From NCBI GenBank assembly GCA_022361535.1, contig JAKSAU010000020.1, positions 1-31,866 of the forward strand: a stretch of 31,866 nt of DNA, given 5' to 3'. The position numbers and the translations under genes were made by a program. Shown here piece after piece: positions 16,088 to 24,872 of this stretch (position 1 is its first letter; every line of letters begins with the position of its first letter). Origin of the DNA: Desulfobacterales bacterium. GTDB taxonomy: Bacteria; Desulfobacterota; Desulfobacteria; Desulfobacterales; Desulfobacteraceae. Below the pieces are notes generated by a model. It worked only from the letters and a program-made list of their open reading frames with translations, searched no databases and was not told the origin of the DNA.

Positions 16088-16246
16088 AAATCCAATTTTG
16101 CATATTCGCATAGAAAATTTATTTGCCTCTCCACATTGAATGTGTCATAGTTGTTCTAATTTAGTAAAAGGAATCTGTCCTTAAAATTAAACCCAAAATC
16201 ATTAATTCGTGACCATACACAACGATTTTTGTACATGTCCGAATAG

Positions 16247-16311
16247 TTTATTGAAATCCAGGTTAATCAAACACTTCTAATGTTTTGGTTCCCCGGTTAA
16301 TTTTCAATAAA
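16247..16311 (+). promoter_or_regulatory. Nested inverted repeat in the leader of the chemotaxis receptor gene
   Basis: TTTATTGAAA (16247-16256) and TTTCAATAAA (16302-16311) form ten perfect pairs. CAAACA and TGTTTTG lie inside and can form a second small stem. It ends 32 bases before the receptor start. It could be a folded leader or a protein site. The rest of the 294-base gap is AT-rich with no clear promoter. Confidence 0.3.
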
Positions 16312-16343
16312 TTCAATTAGAAACCATTTTATAGAGGGTAAAA

Positions 16344-18386
16344 ATGAAAACGATTCTCGGGTTGAGTATTCGTGCCAAATTCATTGGCTCATTTTTCTTT
16401 GTGGCCGTATTAACAGGAATAACAGGCTTCTACGGTTATTACAGCATTAAGCAGGTCGGACATGAAGGGGTTAATGTGGGAGAAAAATTAGCCCCTCTTG
16501 GCGATGCGGCAATGGAAATTAAACTGACTGCGACAAACGCCCATCTTGTATTTGAAGAAATCATGGCCGGGGATGCTGCCGAAGATATAAAAGAAGTATG
16601 GGCGATGCTCGACGAAACTTTATTTTACTGTGATGCGATTCTTTCCGGGGGAAAAAACGATGAAGGCACTTTTTACCCCAGTACCGATCCCAAAGTCCTT
16701 GAAAAAATGCAACTTGTCAAAACCAGCGTTCAGAATTTCATACAAAGTGCTCAAAAACGGTATGACACCCGCTCATCTGCTGCGGGAACCGGATCACAGG
16801 CAGACCAGGACTTTGATATGGCTTACGAAAGTATTATCAAAGAGCTTGATAATCTGATCAATCAGAACAAAAATGATGTTGGTAAGTTGGACGCTATTGT
16901 GGCTGCAGGAAGCGCAAAATTCTTACTTGCTGACAATCATCTCTTTTTTGAAGAACTTTTAGCAGGAGATGATACGATTCAATTTCAGGATGTGATATCG
17001 GGAATGGAAACTGCCAGAAAAGAAGTTGAGTCCATGTCTGATATTTTTGGCCAGGAAAAAACCAACCCAATTGTTTCAAGTATCGACACCTTTATCGCCT
17101 CTGCCAAAAAGCGATATGAAAACAATTCAACGGAAAGTGCCGCCGGAAGCGAGGTGGATGCCGCATTTGACAAAGAATTCGAAGCCTTTATCGCCCTTGC
17201 TGACGAAGCAGAAGGGTTAATTCATGATGCGATGGAAATTGGTCTTACCGCGCTTGAATCCCATGAGAAACAATCTGAAATCATATTAGCTGTATTGGTC
17301 TTGTTTACACTGGGGTGCGCCCTTGCCATGGGATTTGCCCTCAGTTGGCTTGTTGGAGGTGCCTTTGCCAAGTGTTTAGATCTATCGTCCCAGATCAGCA
17401 AAGGAGATCTCACCCAGACCATTGATTTAAAAACCTTGCCAAAAGACGAAACCGGAAAGCTTGCAAAAGCGCTGAACACTATGTCTGTCAACCTTAAGGA
17501 AATGATTACCAATGTTAAGGCCGGAGTTGGGGATTTAAGTGATTCTTCAGGTAAACTGTCAAGTGTGTCTGACCAGATATCATCAATCAGTGAAGAAACG
17601 TCTGAAAAATCCAGTTCCGTGTCTGCAGCCGCCGAAGAAATGAGTTCCAACATGACCGGCGTAGCATCAGCAACAGAAGATACAACTGCAAATATCCAGA
17701 TGGTGGTTTCTGCAGCAGAAGAGATGGCTTCCACCATCCAGGAAATTGCAAACAATACCACCAAAGGAAGTGAAATAACCCTAAATGCTGTTGAGGATGC
17801 AAAGACTGTTTCTGAAAAAGTTAATGAACTGGGACGTGCGGCAAACCAAATCAATAAAGTGACGGAGACCATTGCAGATATTTCGGAGCAGACCAACCTT
17901 TTGGCTTTGAATGCTACAATTGAAGCAGCCCGCGCAGGTGAGGCCGGTAAAGGTTTTGCAGTTGTGGCCGGAGAAATAAAAGACTTGGCACAGCAGACAG
18001 CAGAAGCGACAAGTGAAATCAACAAACAGATTTCAGAGGTACAAACCACAACAAACGAATCTGTATCTGCCATTGAAACCATAGTTTCGGTAATAAACGA
18101 TATCAATGAAATTGTAGGAACGGTTGCAAGCTCTGTGGAAGAGCAATCTGCGACCACCCAGGAGATATCAAAAAACATTACACAAGCTGCTTCCGGTGTA
18201 CAGGAAGTCAATAACAGTATGAATCAAATGTCTTCTGTTACAGAAGAAGTGAACAGAGATATTGCACAAGTCAATGAGGGCGCCCGTCAGACAAACTCCA
18301 ATGCCGCTTACGTAAAAGAAAGCGCTCAAGGTTTGTCAGGATTGGCAGAAAAACTCAACCAGATGATTTCAAGGTTTACCATCTGA
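16344..18386 (+). CDS. Methyl-accepting chemotaxis protein with duplicated periplasmic sensor
   Basis: The 680-residue receptor has a first membrane helix near residues 12-32, a periplasmic part to about 310, a second helix near 312-336, a HAMP domain, and a long coiled-coil signalling domain with the conserved tip [20 protein letters not shown] from about residue 513. The periplasmic part consists of two similar halves about 132 residues apart: [15 protein letters not shown] with [14 protein letters not shown] in the first, and [15 protein letters not shown] with [14 protein letters not shown] in the second. Both look helical. It should pass a signal to CheA/CheW; no che genes are nearby. 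GAGGG precedes the ATG. The ligand is unknown. The small gene that follows is probably co-transcribed. Confidence 0.93.
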   Translation: MKTILGLSIRAKFIGSFFFVAVLTGITGFYGYYSIKQVGHEGVNVGEKLAPLGDAAMEIKLTATNAHLVFEEIMAGDAAEDIKEVWAMLDETLFYCDAILSGGKNDEGTFYPSTDPKVLEKMQLVKTSVQNFIQSAQKRYDTRSSAAGTGSQADQDFDMAYESIIKELDNLINQNKNDVGKLDAIVAAGSAKFLLADNHLFFEELLAGDDTIQFQDVISGMETARKEVESMSDIFGQEKTNPIVSSIDTFIASAKKRYENNSTESAAGSEVDAAFDKEFEAFIALADEAEGLIHDAMEIGLTALESHEKQSEIILAVLVLFTLGCALAMGFALSWLVGGAFAKCLDLSSQISKGDLTQTIDLKTLPKDETGKLAKALNTMSVNLKEMITNVKAGVGDLSDSSGKLSSVSDQISSISEETSEKSSSVSAAAEEMSSNMTGVASATEDTTANIQMVVSAAEEMASTIQEIANNTTKGSEITLNAVEDAKTVSEKVNELGRAANQINKVTETIADISEQTNLLALNATIEAARAGEAGKGFAVVAGEIKDLAQQTAEATSEINKQISEVQTTTNESVSAIETIVSVINDINEIVGTVASSVEEQSATTQEISKNITQAASGVQEVNNSMNQMSSVTEEVNRDIAQVNEGARQTNSNAAYVKESAQGLSGLAEKLNQMISRFTI

Positions 18387-18404
18387 TAAACAAGTGAGAG
18401 TGCT

Positions 18405-18731
18405 ATGAAACCTTCCATTGAATATCGATATGAAGCCCAGGCTTTAGCCGAGCATGATCGGATGTCACGGTTGTTTAAGGAAAACCGGTTTATGTTTGAA
18501 TTGGAAAGAAAAAAAGCGATTGAAAAAACCATCAACAGTGCACAAAAAGAAAGCCGGAAGAAAAGGCTGCGGGAGCTTCAAGATCAGTGGGATACAATAT
18601 TAAACCATTCGGGCTCCGCTCACAACCGCATGGTTCTTATGGAAACCCTGCTCTGGGACGCTGTGACCAGTAAATATCTGCCCATACTGCCAAAAAAACT
18701 GAATCAAAACGGTCCGGGAAACAGCCTCTAA
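18405..18731 (+). CDS. Small DUF3135-like protein
   Basis: This 108-residue protein is rich in charged residues and mostly helical, with no membrane segment or signal peptide. The segment ERKKAIEKTINSA, then KKRLRELQDQWD and NRMVLMETLLWDA, recalls the DUF3135 family of proteobacterial small proteins, in which a short helix-rich body ends in a similar RLR..Q pattern. That match is from memory. It starts 18 bases after the chemotaxis receptor stop with GAGAG upstream, so it shares its transcript, but the function is unknown. The terminator hairpin overlaps its last codons. Confidence 0.6.
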   Translation: MKPSIEYRYEAQALAEHDRMSRLFKENRFMFELERKKAIEKTINSAQKESRKKRLRELQDQWDTILNHSGSAHNRMVLMETLLWDAVTSKYLPILPKKLNQNGPGNSL

Positions 18732-18750
18732 ACTGTTGCCCGGACCGTTT
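18707..18750 (+). terminator. Hairpin overlapping the stop codon of the DUF3135-like gene
   Basis: AAACGGTCCGGG (18707-18718) pairs with CCCGGACCGTTT (18739-18750), 12 perfect pairs. Inside, AACAG and CTGTT can extend the stem. There is no long T run after it. It closes the receptor transcript and faces the convergent 69-residue gene. Confidence 0.7.
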
Positions 18751-18786
18751 CAGTTGAGAAAACTCAATAACATAAAAAAAAAGATG

Positions 18787-18996
18787 TTACATCTTACCGT
18801 CCCGGTTACCTGTGCCATGTTTGGGCAGATAAATAATCTCAGCGCCGGTTTCTTTTGCAATCAATTCCAGTTCGTTCTTGCGAATGTGTTTGGTATAAAT
18901 CTTAACGTCTTTTCCGCTCAGTCCCACCACGCGGAACCTGGCCTTTTTCTCACCTTTTTCGACCTTACGTCTTTCCCTGACAAAAATCTTGCTCAT
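18787..18996 (-). CDS. Small basic protein of unknown function (69 residues)
   Basis: The protein begins MSKIFVRERRKVEKGEKKAR and is strongly basic in its first half, with a predicted beta-strand and helix mix (FRVVGLSGKDVKIYTKH, then ELELIAKETGAEIIYLPKH). AGGAG lies eight bases before the ATG, and the gene is followed at its stop codon by a small hairpin and nine T residues on its own strand (about 18771-18790), so it looks real. It is divergent from the padR gene, with two inverted repeats between them, so PadR may control it. A nucleic-acid-binding role is only a guess from charge. No family was recognised. Confidence 0.65.
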   Translation of the reverse strand: MSKIFVRERRKVEKGEKKARFRVVGLSGKDVKIYTKHIRKNELELIAKETGAEIIYLPKHGTGNRDGKM

Positions 18997-19021
18997 GATA
19001 AGCTCCTGTTTTTTAAGTAAG

Positions 19022-19047
19022 CAATATGGTATGACAAGACCATATTG
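19022..19047. promoter_or_regulatory. Inverted repeat 1 between the 69-residue gene and padR
   Basis: CAATATGGT (19022-19030) and ACCATATTG (19039-19047) are perfect nine-base arms around eight bases. It is 26 bases upstream of the start of the 69-residue gene, so a bound protein would block that gene's promoter. It differs in sequence from the second repeat. Confidence 0.5.
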
Positions 19048-19058
19048 TGATTTAAACT

Positions 19059-19079
19059 ATATATCCTTAAAGGATATAT
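19059..19079. promoter_or_regulatory. Inverted repeat 2, probable PadR operator
   Basis: ATATATCCTT (19059-19068) and AAGGATATAT (19070-19079) are perfect ten-base arms around a single A, directly ahead of the padR ribosome binding site. PadR proteins usually bind AT-rich inverted repeats in their own promoters, so this is the likely autoregulatory site. Confidence 0.6.
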
Positions 19080-19094
19080 GTCAAGGAGTCATAC

Positions 19095-19451
19095 ATGGCA
19101 CATAAGAATATGCCCGGGTCAGGCCGCCAGGAAAGATATATCCAGGCTTCTGTACTTTTAGGACTTGCTTCAGCACCTTCCTACGGATACGAACTGATTT
19201 CCACCATCCAGTCGTTCGGATTTATAGAAGGGGCTGCCCCACCAGGCATGATTTACCGCCATCTACGCCAAATGGAGGAAGATAATCTGGTTAAATCAGA
19301 ATGGGAAACCAAAGAGGCGGGCGCAGCCAAGCGAATCTACACAATTACAGATGAAGGCCGTGAAGTTTTAGATTTATGGATTCAGTTTATGCAAACCAAT
19401 GCAGATAAACTTAATAATTTTATAAGTATGTACAAAGAAAAAACCGGTTAG
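19095..19451 (+). CDS. PadR-family transcriptional regulator
   Basis: This 118-residue protein has the PadR winged helix: YIQASVLLGLASAPSYGYELI, then GMIYRHLRQMEEDNLVKSEWE (recognition helix and turn) and RIYTITDEGREVLDLW (wing). It ends in one helix, so it is the short (subfamily 2) type without the long C-terminal effector domain. AAGGAG lies seven bases before the ATG. Two inverted repeats lie between it and the divergent 69-residue gene. PadR proteins are mostly repressors of detoxification, efflux or phenolic-acid genes; no such gene is next to it. The target is likely itself and the divergent gene. Confidence 0.88.
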   Translation: MAHKNMPGSGRQERYIQASVLLGLASAPSYGYELISTIQSFGFIEGAAPPGMIYRHLRQMEEDNLVKSEWETKEAGAAKRIYTITDEGREVLDLWIQFMQTNADKLNNFISMYKEKTG

Positions 19452-19483
19452 GCAGCAGAACAGCAATGCCTGCTGCCTTTTTA
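19450..19483 (+). terminator. Rho-independent terminator after padR
   Basis: AGGCAGCAG (19450-19458) pairs with CTGCTGCCT (19470-19478) and is followed by five T residues. The arm overlaps the padR stop codon. It lies between padR and the convergent urocanase gene and could serve both. Confidence 0.8.
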
Positions 19484-19496
19484 TGCAACCTTATAT

Positions 19497-21509
19497 CTAT
19501 CCAATTACCTTTTTAACGGCTTCAGCGACCTTTGCCTCATCAGCCAAATGGGGTACGGTAATCTGGTCGCCGTTGGCATTCTCGCGATTATAAGCCATGG
19601 CAACTTCCCTGGCATTTGGATTGCCGGCCCAATTCCTCCGGGCCACTCCGCCCATGACATCCCATAACATGGCTGACCGGATAATGTTATCCACCCGTTC
19701 ACTACCGTCCAGGACCAGGCCGAACCCCCCGTTAATGGCTTTACCGATGCCGGTTCCTCCGCCGTTATGCAGCGCCACCATAGTCATACCCCGTGCTGCA
19801 TTCCCGGCAAAGCAGTGAGTGGCCATGTCGGCACAGACATTAGACCCGTCATAAATATTTGCAGTTTCCCTGAAAGGTGAATCCGTGCCCCCGGGATCAT
19901 GGTGATCGCGCCCCAGCATGATGGGTCCTGCTACCTCTTTATTTCTAACCATTTCATTGAAACGCAAGGCAATAGACACCCTTCCCCCTGCATCCTGATA
20001 AAGGATACGGGCCTGGGACCCTACAACCAGTTTGTTTTTTTTGGCATCCCGAATCCAGACGTAGTTATCCCTGTCTTCAGGCCTCCTGTCCGGATCTATG
20101 CAAGCCATGGCAGCAGCATCTGTTTTATCCAGGTCTTCAGGGCTGCCGGAAAGACAGACCCAGCGAAAAGGGCCATACCCATAATCAAAAATCGGACCCA
20201 TGATATCTTCAAAATAAGAGGGATAAACAAACCCGTCTTTGGCATCTTTACCGTTCCTTGCCACATCAGTCACACCGGCATCAAATACCGCCTTTAAGAA
20301 AGCATTACCGTAGTCAAAGAAATACGTGCCTTTGTCAGCCATTTTCTGGATCAGGACGTAGTGAGTCTTAAGGCTTTCATCTACCAGCTCTTTAAATTTA
20401 TCCCGGTCCTGAGCCAGAAGCCGTGTCCGCTCTTCAAAAGAAATTCCCGCCGGACAGTATCCTCCGTCATACACCACATGGCAGGATGTCTGATCTGAAA
20501 GCAAATCAACTTTGAGGTCCTTTTCAGCAAGAAAAGCCAACAGATCAACAACATTGCCGTGATAAGCAATTGATGTATTTTCCTTTGCAGCAACTGCTGC
20601 TTTTGCAGCGGATAGAACCTCTTCTAAATCATCGGATACCACATCAACCCAGCCTTGTGAATGACGTGTTTCCACACGGGAATAATCCACCTCAGCAGTA
20701 ATGGAAACCGCACCTGCAATCTTGGCGGCTTTAGGCTGGGCACCGCTCATCCCCCCCAAGCCAGACGAAACAAAGAGCAATCCTGCAAGATCACCGTCTC
20801 CGGCTACGCCACACATTTTACGCCCTGCATTGAGCAGGGTATTATAAGTACCGTGAACAATCCCCTGGGGACCGATATACATCCAACCGCCGGCTGTCAT
20901 CTGCCCATAGGAAGAGACACCCATCTGTACGGCGACTTCCCAGTCATCTGGATTATCATAAAGCCCTACCATCAATCCGTTGGTTATGATCACTCTGGGA
21001 TTGTCCGGAGAAGACTTGAACAACCCCAAAGGATGACCGGACTGCATGACCAGAGTCTGATCCTCTGTCATCTGTTCCAGATATTGTTTGACCAGCAGGT
21101 ACTGCATCCAGTTCTGGCAGACTGCCCCGGTTTCTCCATAGGTCACCAGTTCATAAGGATAAAGGGCCACATCAAAATCAAGATTATTATCAATCATCAC
21201 CTGGATGGCTTTTGCGGCCTCACACTTTCCTTTATATTCCTGGATGGGCTTTGCTTTAAGCTCGCCTGCCGGACGAAACCTGTATCCATAAATCCGGCCC
21301 CGTGTTTTCAACTCCAGAAGGAACTCAGGAATTAATTCATCATGAAGAACTTGCGGGACATAGCGAAGGGCATTTTTAAGAGCAACAGCTGTCTGTTTTG
21401 GCGTCAACCGGAATCCACGGTCAGGTGCTCGGCGGATACCGGTTTTAAACTCTTTTTTTGGCGGTAATGCTTCCGGCAGACAAATGCTCATGGATGCGTT
21501 TTCTATCAT
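19497..21509 (-). CDS. hutU: Urocanate hydratase (urocanase), long type
   Basis: This cytoplasmic enzyme uses tightly bound NAD+ to hydrate urocanate to imidazolone propionate, the second step of histidine breakdown. The start at 21509 is chosen because AAGGAGGG lies four bases before that ATG, although the frame stays open upstream. That gives 671 residues, near the roughly 670-residue form known from animals and some bacteria, rather than the roughly 555-residue common bacterial form. Signatures include SSGLGGMSGAQPKAA (NAD+ binding), GYCPAGISFEERTRLL, FAGNAARGMTMVALHNGGG and RRNWAGNPNAREVAMAY. No hutH, hutI, ftcD or hutC lies in the window. A HutC-like operator overlaps the start of transcription. 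Confidence 0.93.
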   Translation of the reverse strand: MIENASMSICLPEALPPKKEFKTGIRRAPDRGFRLTPKQTAVALKNALRYVPQVLHDELIPEFLLELKTRGRIYGYRFRPAGELKAKPIQEYKGKCEAAKAIQVMIDNNLDFDVALYPYELVTYGETGAVCQNWMQYLLVKQYLEQMTEDQTLVMQSGHPLGLFKSSPDNPRVIITNGLMVGLYDNPDDWEVAVQMGVSSYGQMTAGGWMYIGPQGIVHGTYNTLLNAGRKMCGVAGDGDLAGLLFVSSGLGGMSGAQPKAAKIAGAVSITAEVDYSRVETRHSQGWVDVVSDDLEEVLSAAKAAVAAKENTSIAYHGNVVDLLAFLAEKDLKVDLLSDQTSCHVVYDGGYCPAGISFEERTRLLAQDRDKFKELVDESLKTHYVLIQKMADKGTYFFDYGNAFLKAVFDAGVTDVARNGKDAKDGFVYPSYFEDIMGPIFDYGYGPFRWVCLSGSPEDLDKTDAAAMACIDPDRRPEDRDNYVWIRDAKKNKLVVGSQARILYQDAGGRVSIALRFNEMVRNKEVAGPIMLGRDHHDPGGTDSPFRETANIYDGSNVCADMATHCFAGNAARGMTMVALHNGGGTGIGKAINGGFGLVLDGSERVDNIIRSAMLWDVMGGVARRNWAGNPNAREVAMAYNRENANGDQITVPHLADEAKVAEAVKKVIG

Positions 21510-21553
21510 ATTACCCTCCTTTTGGACTTTGGGGTTGTCTCTATGAATTTGAA

Positions 21554-21567
21554 CTTGTATATACAAG
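21554..21567. promoter_or_regulatory. HutC-like operator upstream of hutU
   Basis: CTTGTATATACAAG is a perfect 14-base palindrome directly against the -10 box of the hutU promoter, so a bound repressor would block RNA polymerase. The sequence agrees with the GntR/HutC operator as recalled from Pseudomonas and other proteobacteria (CTTGTATxTACAAG). A further half-like TTGTATAAG overlaps the promoter. In the known systems urocanate is the inducer. No hutC gene is in the window. Confidence 0.7.
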
Positions 21568-21596
21568 CTTATACAATGAAGTTTTTCCATTGTCAA
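21568..21596 (-). promoter_or_regulatory. Sigma-70 promoter of hutU
   Basis: On the minus strand, TTGACA (21596-21591) and TATAAG (21573-21568) are 17 bases apart. The operator palindrome follows the -10 box directly. Transcription would begin near 21561, giving a leader of about 50 bases. Confidence 0.75.
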
Positions 21597-21732
21597 GCAA
21601 GGATCTGCCCGCCATATTCCAACGACCCGCAAATATTCGTTAACCCGCCTATTTCGAGGGGCTTTGCAGGTTCTGTAAATAGATTAATCGGTGTGAACCA
21701 TCTTGAACACATTTGTATAAGTTTTGCACTAA

Positions 21733-21809
21733 GGTACGTTTATCCGGGAAAAAGGCATCAGGCGAATTTTTAGAGAAAATACGTCAGTCGGTTCCGGGAT
21801 AAACGTGCC
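21733..21809 (-). repeat. Palindromic repeat copy E (hairpin core)
   Basis: The outer arms GGTACGTTTATCCGGGAA and TTCCGGGATAAACGTGCC carry the CCCGG-type stem of copy C, with two or so unpaired positions. The inner part has GGCATCAGGCG on one side and the most changed other arm of the family (CGTCAGTCGG in place of CGGCAGCCG). It is in reverse orientation relative to copy A. It lies in the 423-base gap between hutU and tdh, which otherwise holds the hutU promoter. Confidence 0.8.
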
Positions 21810-21932
21810 GAGATTTCTCTATACCAATTATCCCGAAAGCATCTGGAAAACATGGCTCTTTTGATAATTTTATGATAGTGTCATTTTTATTCGTCTCTTT
21901 TACTATTTTTGATAAATTTAAGGGGATTAAAA

Positions 21933-22967
21933 ATGAAAACCATGAAAGTTCTGGCCAAATCAAAACCCGAACCAGGGCTTTGGCTTGAAGAGGCACCCAT
22001 ACCGAAAATCAGCCACACTGAAGTATTAATCAAAATCGTCAAAACAGCCATCTGCGGTACAGACGTACATATTTACAATTGGGACAAATGGGCCCAGGAC
22101 ACGATCCCTGTCCCCATGCACATCGGCCACGAATTTGTAGGCCGTATCGAAAAAGTCGGCTCCCATGTCAAGGATTTCAAGCCTGGAGATTTAGTTTCCG
22201 GTGAGGGTCATTTAATCTGCGGCCACTGCCGAAACTGCCTTGCCGGGCGCCGCCATTTATGTAACGACACCAAAGGTGTAGGAGTTAACCGGGAAGGTGC
22301 ATTTGCAGAGTATCTTGCCATACCGGTTACCAATGTCTGGTACTGCGATCCCCAGATTCCTTTAGATGTACTGGCCTGCTTTGATCCTTTAGGTAACGCA
22401 ACCCACACAGCACTTTCCTTTGATGTACTTGGTGAGGATGTTTTGATTACAGGTGCAGGGCCCATTGGATGTATGGCAGCTGCCATTGCAAAGCATTCAG
22501 GTGCCAGGCATGTTGTGGTCACAGATGTCAATCCATATCGCCTGGACCTGGCCAAGAAAGCCGGTGCCACACTGACCATCGATGTAACCAAAAGCACTGT
22601 TGAAGAGGCCCAAAAGCTTTTGGGCATGAAAGAAGGGTTTGACGTTGCCATGGAAATGTCAGGCAACCCTGCTGCCCTTGCCTCTATCCTGGATAACATG
22701 TGCCACGGTGGAAAAATTGCCATGCTCGGCATCATGCCTGAAAATACGGAAATCGATTGGAACAAAGTGGTCTTTAATATGCTGACCATAAAAGGTATCT
22801 ATGGTAGGGAAATGTATGAAACCTGGTACAAGATGACTTCCATGATCCAAACCGGCCTGGACATCGCTCCTTTGATCACCCACAAATTTCATTACACTGA
22901 ATTTGAAAAAGGGTTTGAAGTCATGTCATCCGGCCAGTCAGGAAAAGTAATCCTGGACTGGGAATAA
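21933..22967 (+). CDS. tdh: L-threonine 3-dehydrogenase
   Basis: This zinc enzyme oxidises L-threonine to 2-amino-3-ketobutyrate with NAD+. The start at 21933 is chosen for AAGGGG seven bases before it, giving 344 residues (E. coli Tdh has 341). It follows the recalled E. coli protein closely: [17 protein letters not shown] (catalytic zinc Cys), [22 protein letters not shown] with a fourth Cys for the structural zinc, [20 protein letters not shown], the Rossmann turn [11 protein letters not shown], and [16 protein letters not shown]. The kbl gene follows after 28 bases, and the two products work in series, with the unstable ketoacid handed on quickly. Confidence 0.95.
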   Translation: MKTMKVLAKSKPEPGLWLEEAPIPKISHTEVLIKIVKTAICGTDVHIYNWDKWAQDTIPVPMHIGHEFVGRIEKVGSHVKDFKPGDLVSGEGHLICGHCRNCLAGRRHLCNDTKGVGVNREGAFAEYLAIPVTNVWYCDPQIPLDVLACFDPLGNATHTALSFDVLGEDVLITGAGPIGCMAAAIAKHSGARHVVVTDVNPYRLDLAKKAGATLTIDVTKSTVEEAQKLLGMKEGFDVAMEMSGNPAALASILDNMCHGGKIAMLGIMPENTEIDWNKVVFNMLTIKGIYGREMYETWYKMTSMIQTGLDIAPLITHKFHYTEFEKGFEVMSSGQSGKVILDWE

Positions 22968-22995
22968 ACAATTCAAATTCACGGAGAAACGCGCA

Positions 22996-24219
22996 ATGTC
23001 CACAGATAAATTAGATAAAAGTTTAGAAAAAGAACTGGATGCCCTGGCTGCAGAAGGCCGGGCCAAGATCCCGGAACGGGTTATAACAGGCTATATACCG
23101 CCGGCCGACGGAAAAGGGCCCCGCTATAAACTTAAAGACAGTGACCTGGATTTCATCCGGCTCAACTCCAATTCCTACCTGTCGCTGTCCTGCCATCCCA
23201 AACTCATAGAAGCAGCAGACAAAGCAACCCATGAATTTGGTGTGGGGCCCGGAGCAGTTAGGTTCATTGACGGCACCTTTTCATACCATCATCAACTTGA
23301 AGAAAGGATCGCCGCCTTTGTAGGAAAACCGGCCGCAAAGATCTTCAACTCAGCCTATACTTCCAACTGTGGTTTGGCATTGTCCATATCAAACAAAAAA
23401 ACACATTGGATCGGTGACCAGTTGAATCACAACTCCATCATACGGGCCATGAGAATTACCAATATCCCCAGTGCCAACAAAGGTATTTTCAAGCACAATG
23501 ATATGGATGATCTCAAACGCTGCCTTGATGAGGTCTCTTCTGATATCGAGCGCGTTGTAGTGGTTTTTGACGGTATTTTCTCCATGCGGGGTGACTATGC
23601 CCCCATCGATAAAATCCTTGAGGTGTGCAAACCCTATGAAGATAAATTTCCGGCCGGAGTTATCACAGTGGTGGATGACTCCCACGGTATTGGCGCATAC
23701 GGAGATACGGGAAGGGGCACAGCCGATTTCTGCGGGGCACTCCCCGACGTGATTGTGGGAACATTTGGTAAGGCATTCGGCGTCAACGGCGGTTTTATAG
23801 CAGCAAGCCCCACCATCATTGAATCGGTCCGGCAGAAGGCGGACACTTATATTTACACCAATCCTCTAAGTGTAGCTGACTGCGCAGCCGCTGTTGCGGC
23901 CCTTGATATCTGTGACTCAGACGAAGGGTTAGGCCTTCTTGCAGACTTAAAGGACCGGACTGCACAATTTAGACAAGGGCTTGAAAATTTAGGTTTGGAA
24001 TCCATTCCCGGTCCGCACCCTGTGGTACCTTTGATGGTCAGGGATACGGACAAAACCAGAAACCTGGTTCAATACTTATACGAAAACGGGGTCCTCGTTG
24101 TAGGCCTGACCTTTCCGGTAGTCCCAAGGGGAGACGAAACCATCCGATTCCAGGTCAATGCGGCCCATACCCGTGCAGACATAGATTATGTAATTGAATT
24201 ATTAAAAAAATTTAACTAA
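22996..24219 (+). CDS. kbl: 2-amino-3-ketobutyrate CoA ligase (glycine C-acetyltransferase)
   Basis: This 407-residue PLP enzyme of the alpha-oxoamine synthase family cleaves 2-amino-3-ketobutyrate with CoA into glycine and acetyl-CoA. NSNSYLSLSCHPKLIEA is the N-terminal signature, VVDDSHGIGAYGDTGRG binds PLP through Asp and His, and Lys259 in TFGKAFGVNGGF forms the internal aldimine. CGGAG lies before the ATG. The link to tdh makes Kbl more likely than its relatives (serine palmitoyl-, 8-amino-7-oxononanoate or 5-aminolevulinate synthase). The pathway lets the cell use threonine as a carbon and energy source. Confidence 0.9.
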   Translation: MSTDKLDKSLEKELDALAAEGRAKIPERVITGYIPPADGKGPRYKLKDSDLDFIRLNSNSYLSLSCHPKLIEAADKATHEFGVGPGAVRFIDGTFSYHHQLEERIAAFVGKPAAKIFNSAYTSNCGLALSISNKKTHWIGDQLNHNSIIRAMRITNIPSANKGIFKHNDMDDLKRCLDEVSSDIERVVVVFDGIFSMRGDYAPIDKILEVCKPYEDKFPAGVITVVDDSHGIGAYGDTGRGTADFCGALPDVIVGTFGKAFGVNGGFIAASPTIIESVRQKADTYIYTNPLSVADCAAAVAALDICDSDEGLGLLADLKDRTAQFRQGLENLGLESIPGPHPVVPLMVRDTDKTRNLVQYLYENGVLVVGLTFPVVPRGDETIRFQVNAAHTRADIDYVIELLKKFN

Positions 24220-24331
24220 ACTAAAGGAAAGTTTACACGCACGCTTTAAAGGATAACGAATATAAAAAAAGAGGCTGAGATCATTGCTGTCCCTGTCTCT
24301 AAAGGTGTTCCCGCTTTTAAACGGAGGCCCC

Positions 24332-24853
24332 ATGGACCATATTGAAATTCTCCAGGACAAGCGTTTGCTTCTGGTGGATGACGAGCCGGATATTCTCGAA
24401 ACCCTTGAAGAGCTGCTGGATATGTGCGACATCGACACAGCATCCTCATTTGAAGGTGCTGTGACCTGCCTGAAAAACAATTCTTATGATGCCGCAGTTC
24501 TGGATATTATGGGAGTAAAGGGATATTCCCTGCTGAAGATTACCAGCAAGTTGGATATCCCTTCCATTATGCTCACAGCCCACGCCCTGACGCCTGACAA
24601 TTTGAAAACATCCATCGAAGAAGGGGCGGACGCATATGTGCCCAAAGATAAACTGGTAGACATCGCCTTATTCATCTCCGATGTTCTTACCGCCAGAGAA
24701 CAGGGGAAAAAGGCACACGTTACCTGGTTCTCCTTGCTCAAACCAATATTTGATAAAATGTTCGGGGAAGGATGGCGAAAAAATGACAGGGAATTCTGGG
24801 ACGAATTTGACGACCGTCAGATGGCCTCAAGAGATGATATTCAAAAAATGTAA
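24332..24853 (+). CDS. Response regulator, receiver domain only
   Basis: The start at 24332 is chosen because GGAGG lies four bases before that ATG; the frame is open 48 bases further upstream without a site. The 173-residue protein has a receiver domain with the acidic pair in LLLVDDEPD, phospho-accepting Asp58 (AVLDIMG), a Thr in IMLTAHA and Lys105 (YVPKDK). About 55 residues follow (TWFSLLKPIFDKMFGEGWRK) with no recognised output domain. It probably works by protein contact or as a phosphate relay. It converges with the short histidine kinase, 19 bases apart. Confidence 0.85.
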   Translation: MDHIEILQDKRLLLVDDEPDILETLEELLDMCDIDTASSFEGAVTCLKNNSYDAAVLDIMGVKGYSLLKITSKLDIPSIMLTAHALTPDNLKTSIEEGADAYVPKDKLVDIALFISDVLTAREQGKKAHVTWFSLLKPIFDKMFGEGWRKNDREFWDEFDDRQMASRDDIQKM

Positions 24854-24872
24854 TTGTGTTTTAACGATCCGC

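Noticed and set aside
17222..18211. Open frame of 329 codons on the minus strand inside the chemotaxis receptor gene
   Set aside because: It lies entirely opposite the receptor's signalling domain, has no ribosome binding site, and its serine- and alanine-rich translation is a shadow of that gene's codon use.
20661..21335. Open frame of 224 codons on the plus strand inside hutU
   Set aside because: It is antisense to conserved urocanase motifs and has no ribosome binding site.
22208..22789. Open frame of 193 codons on the minus strand inside tdh
   Set aside because: It is the reverse of the zinc- and NAD-binding parts of tdh and has no independent support.
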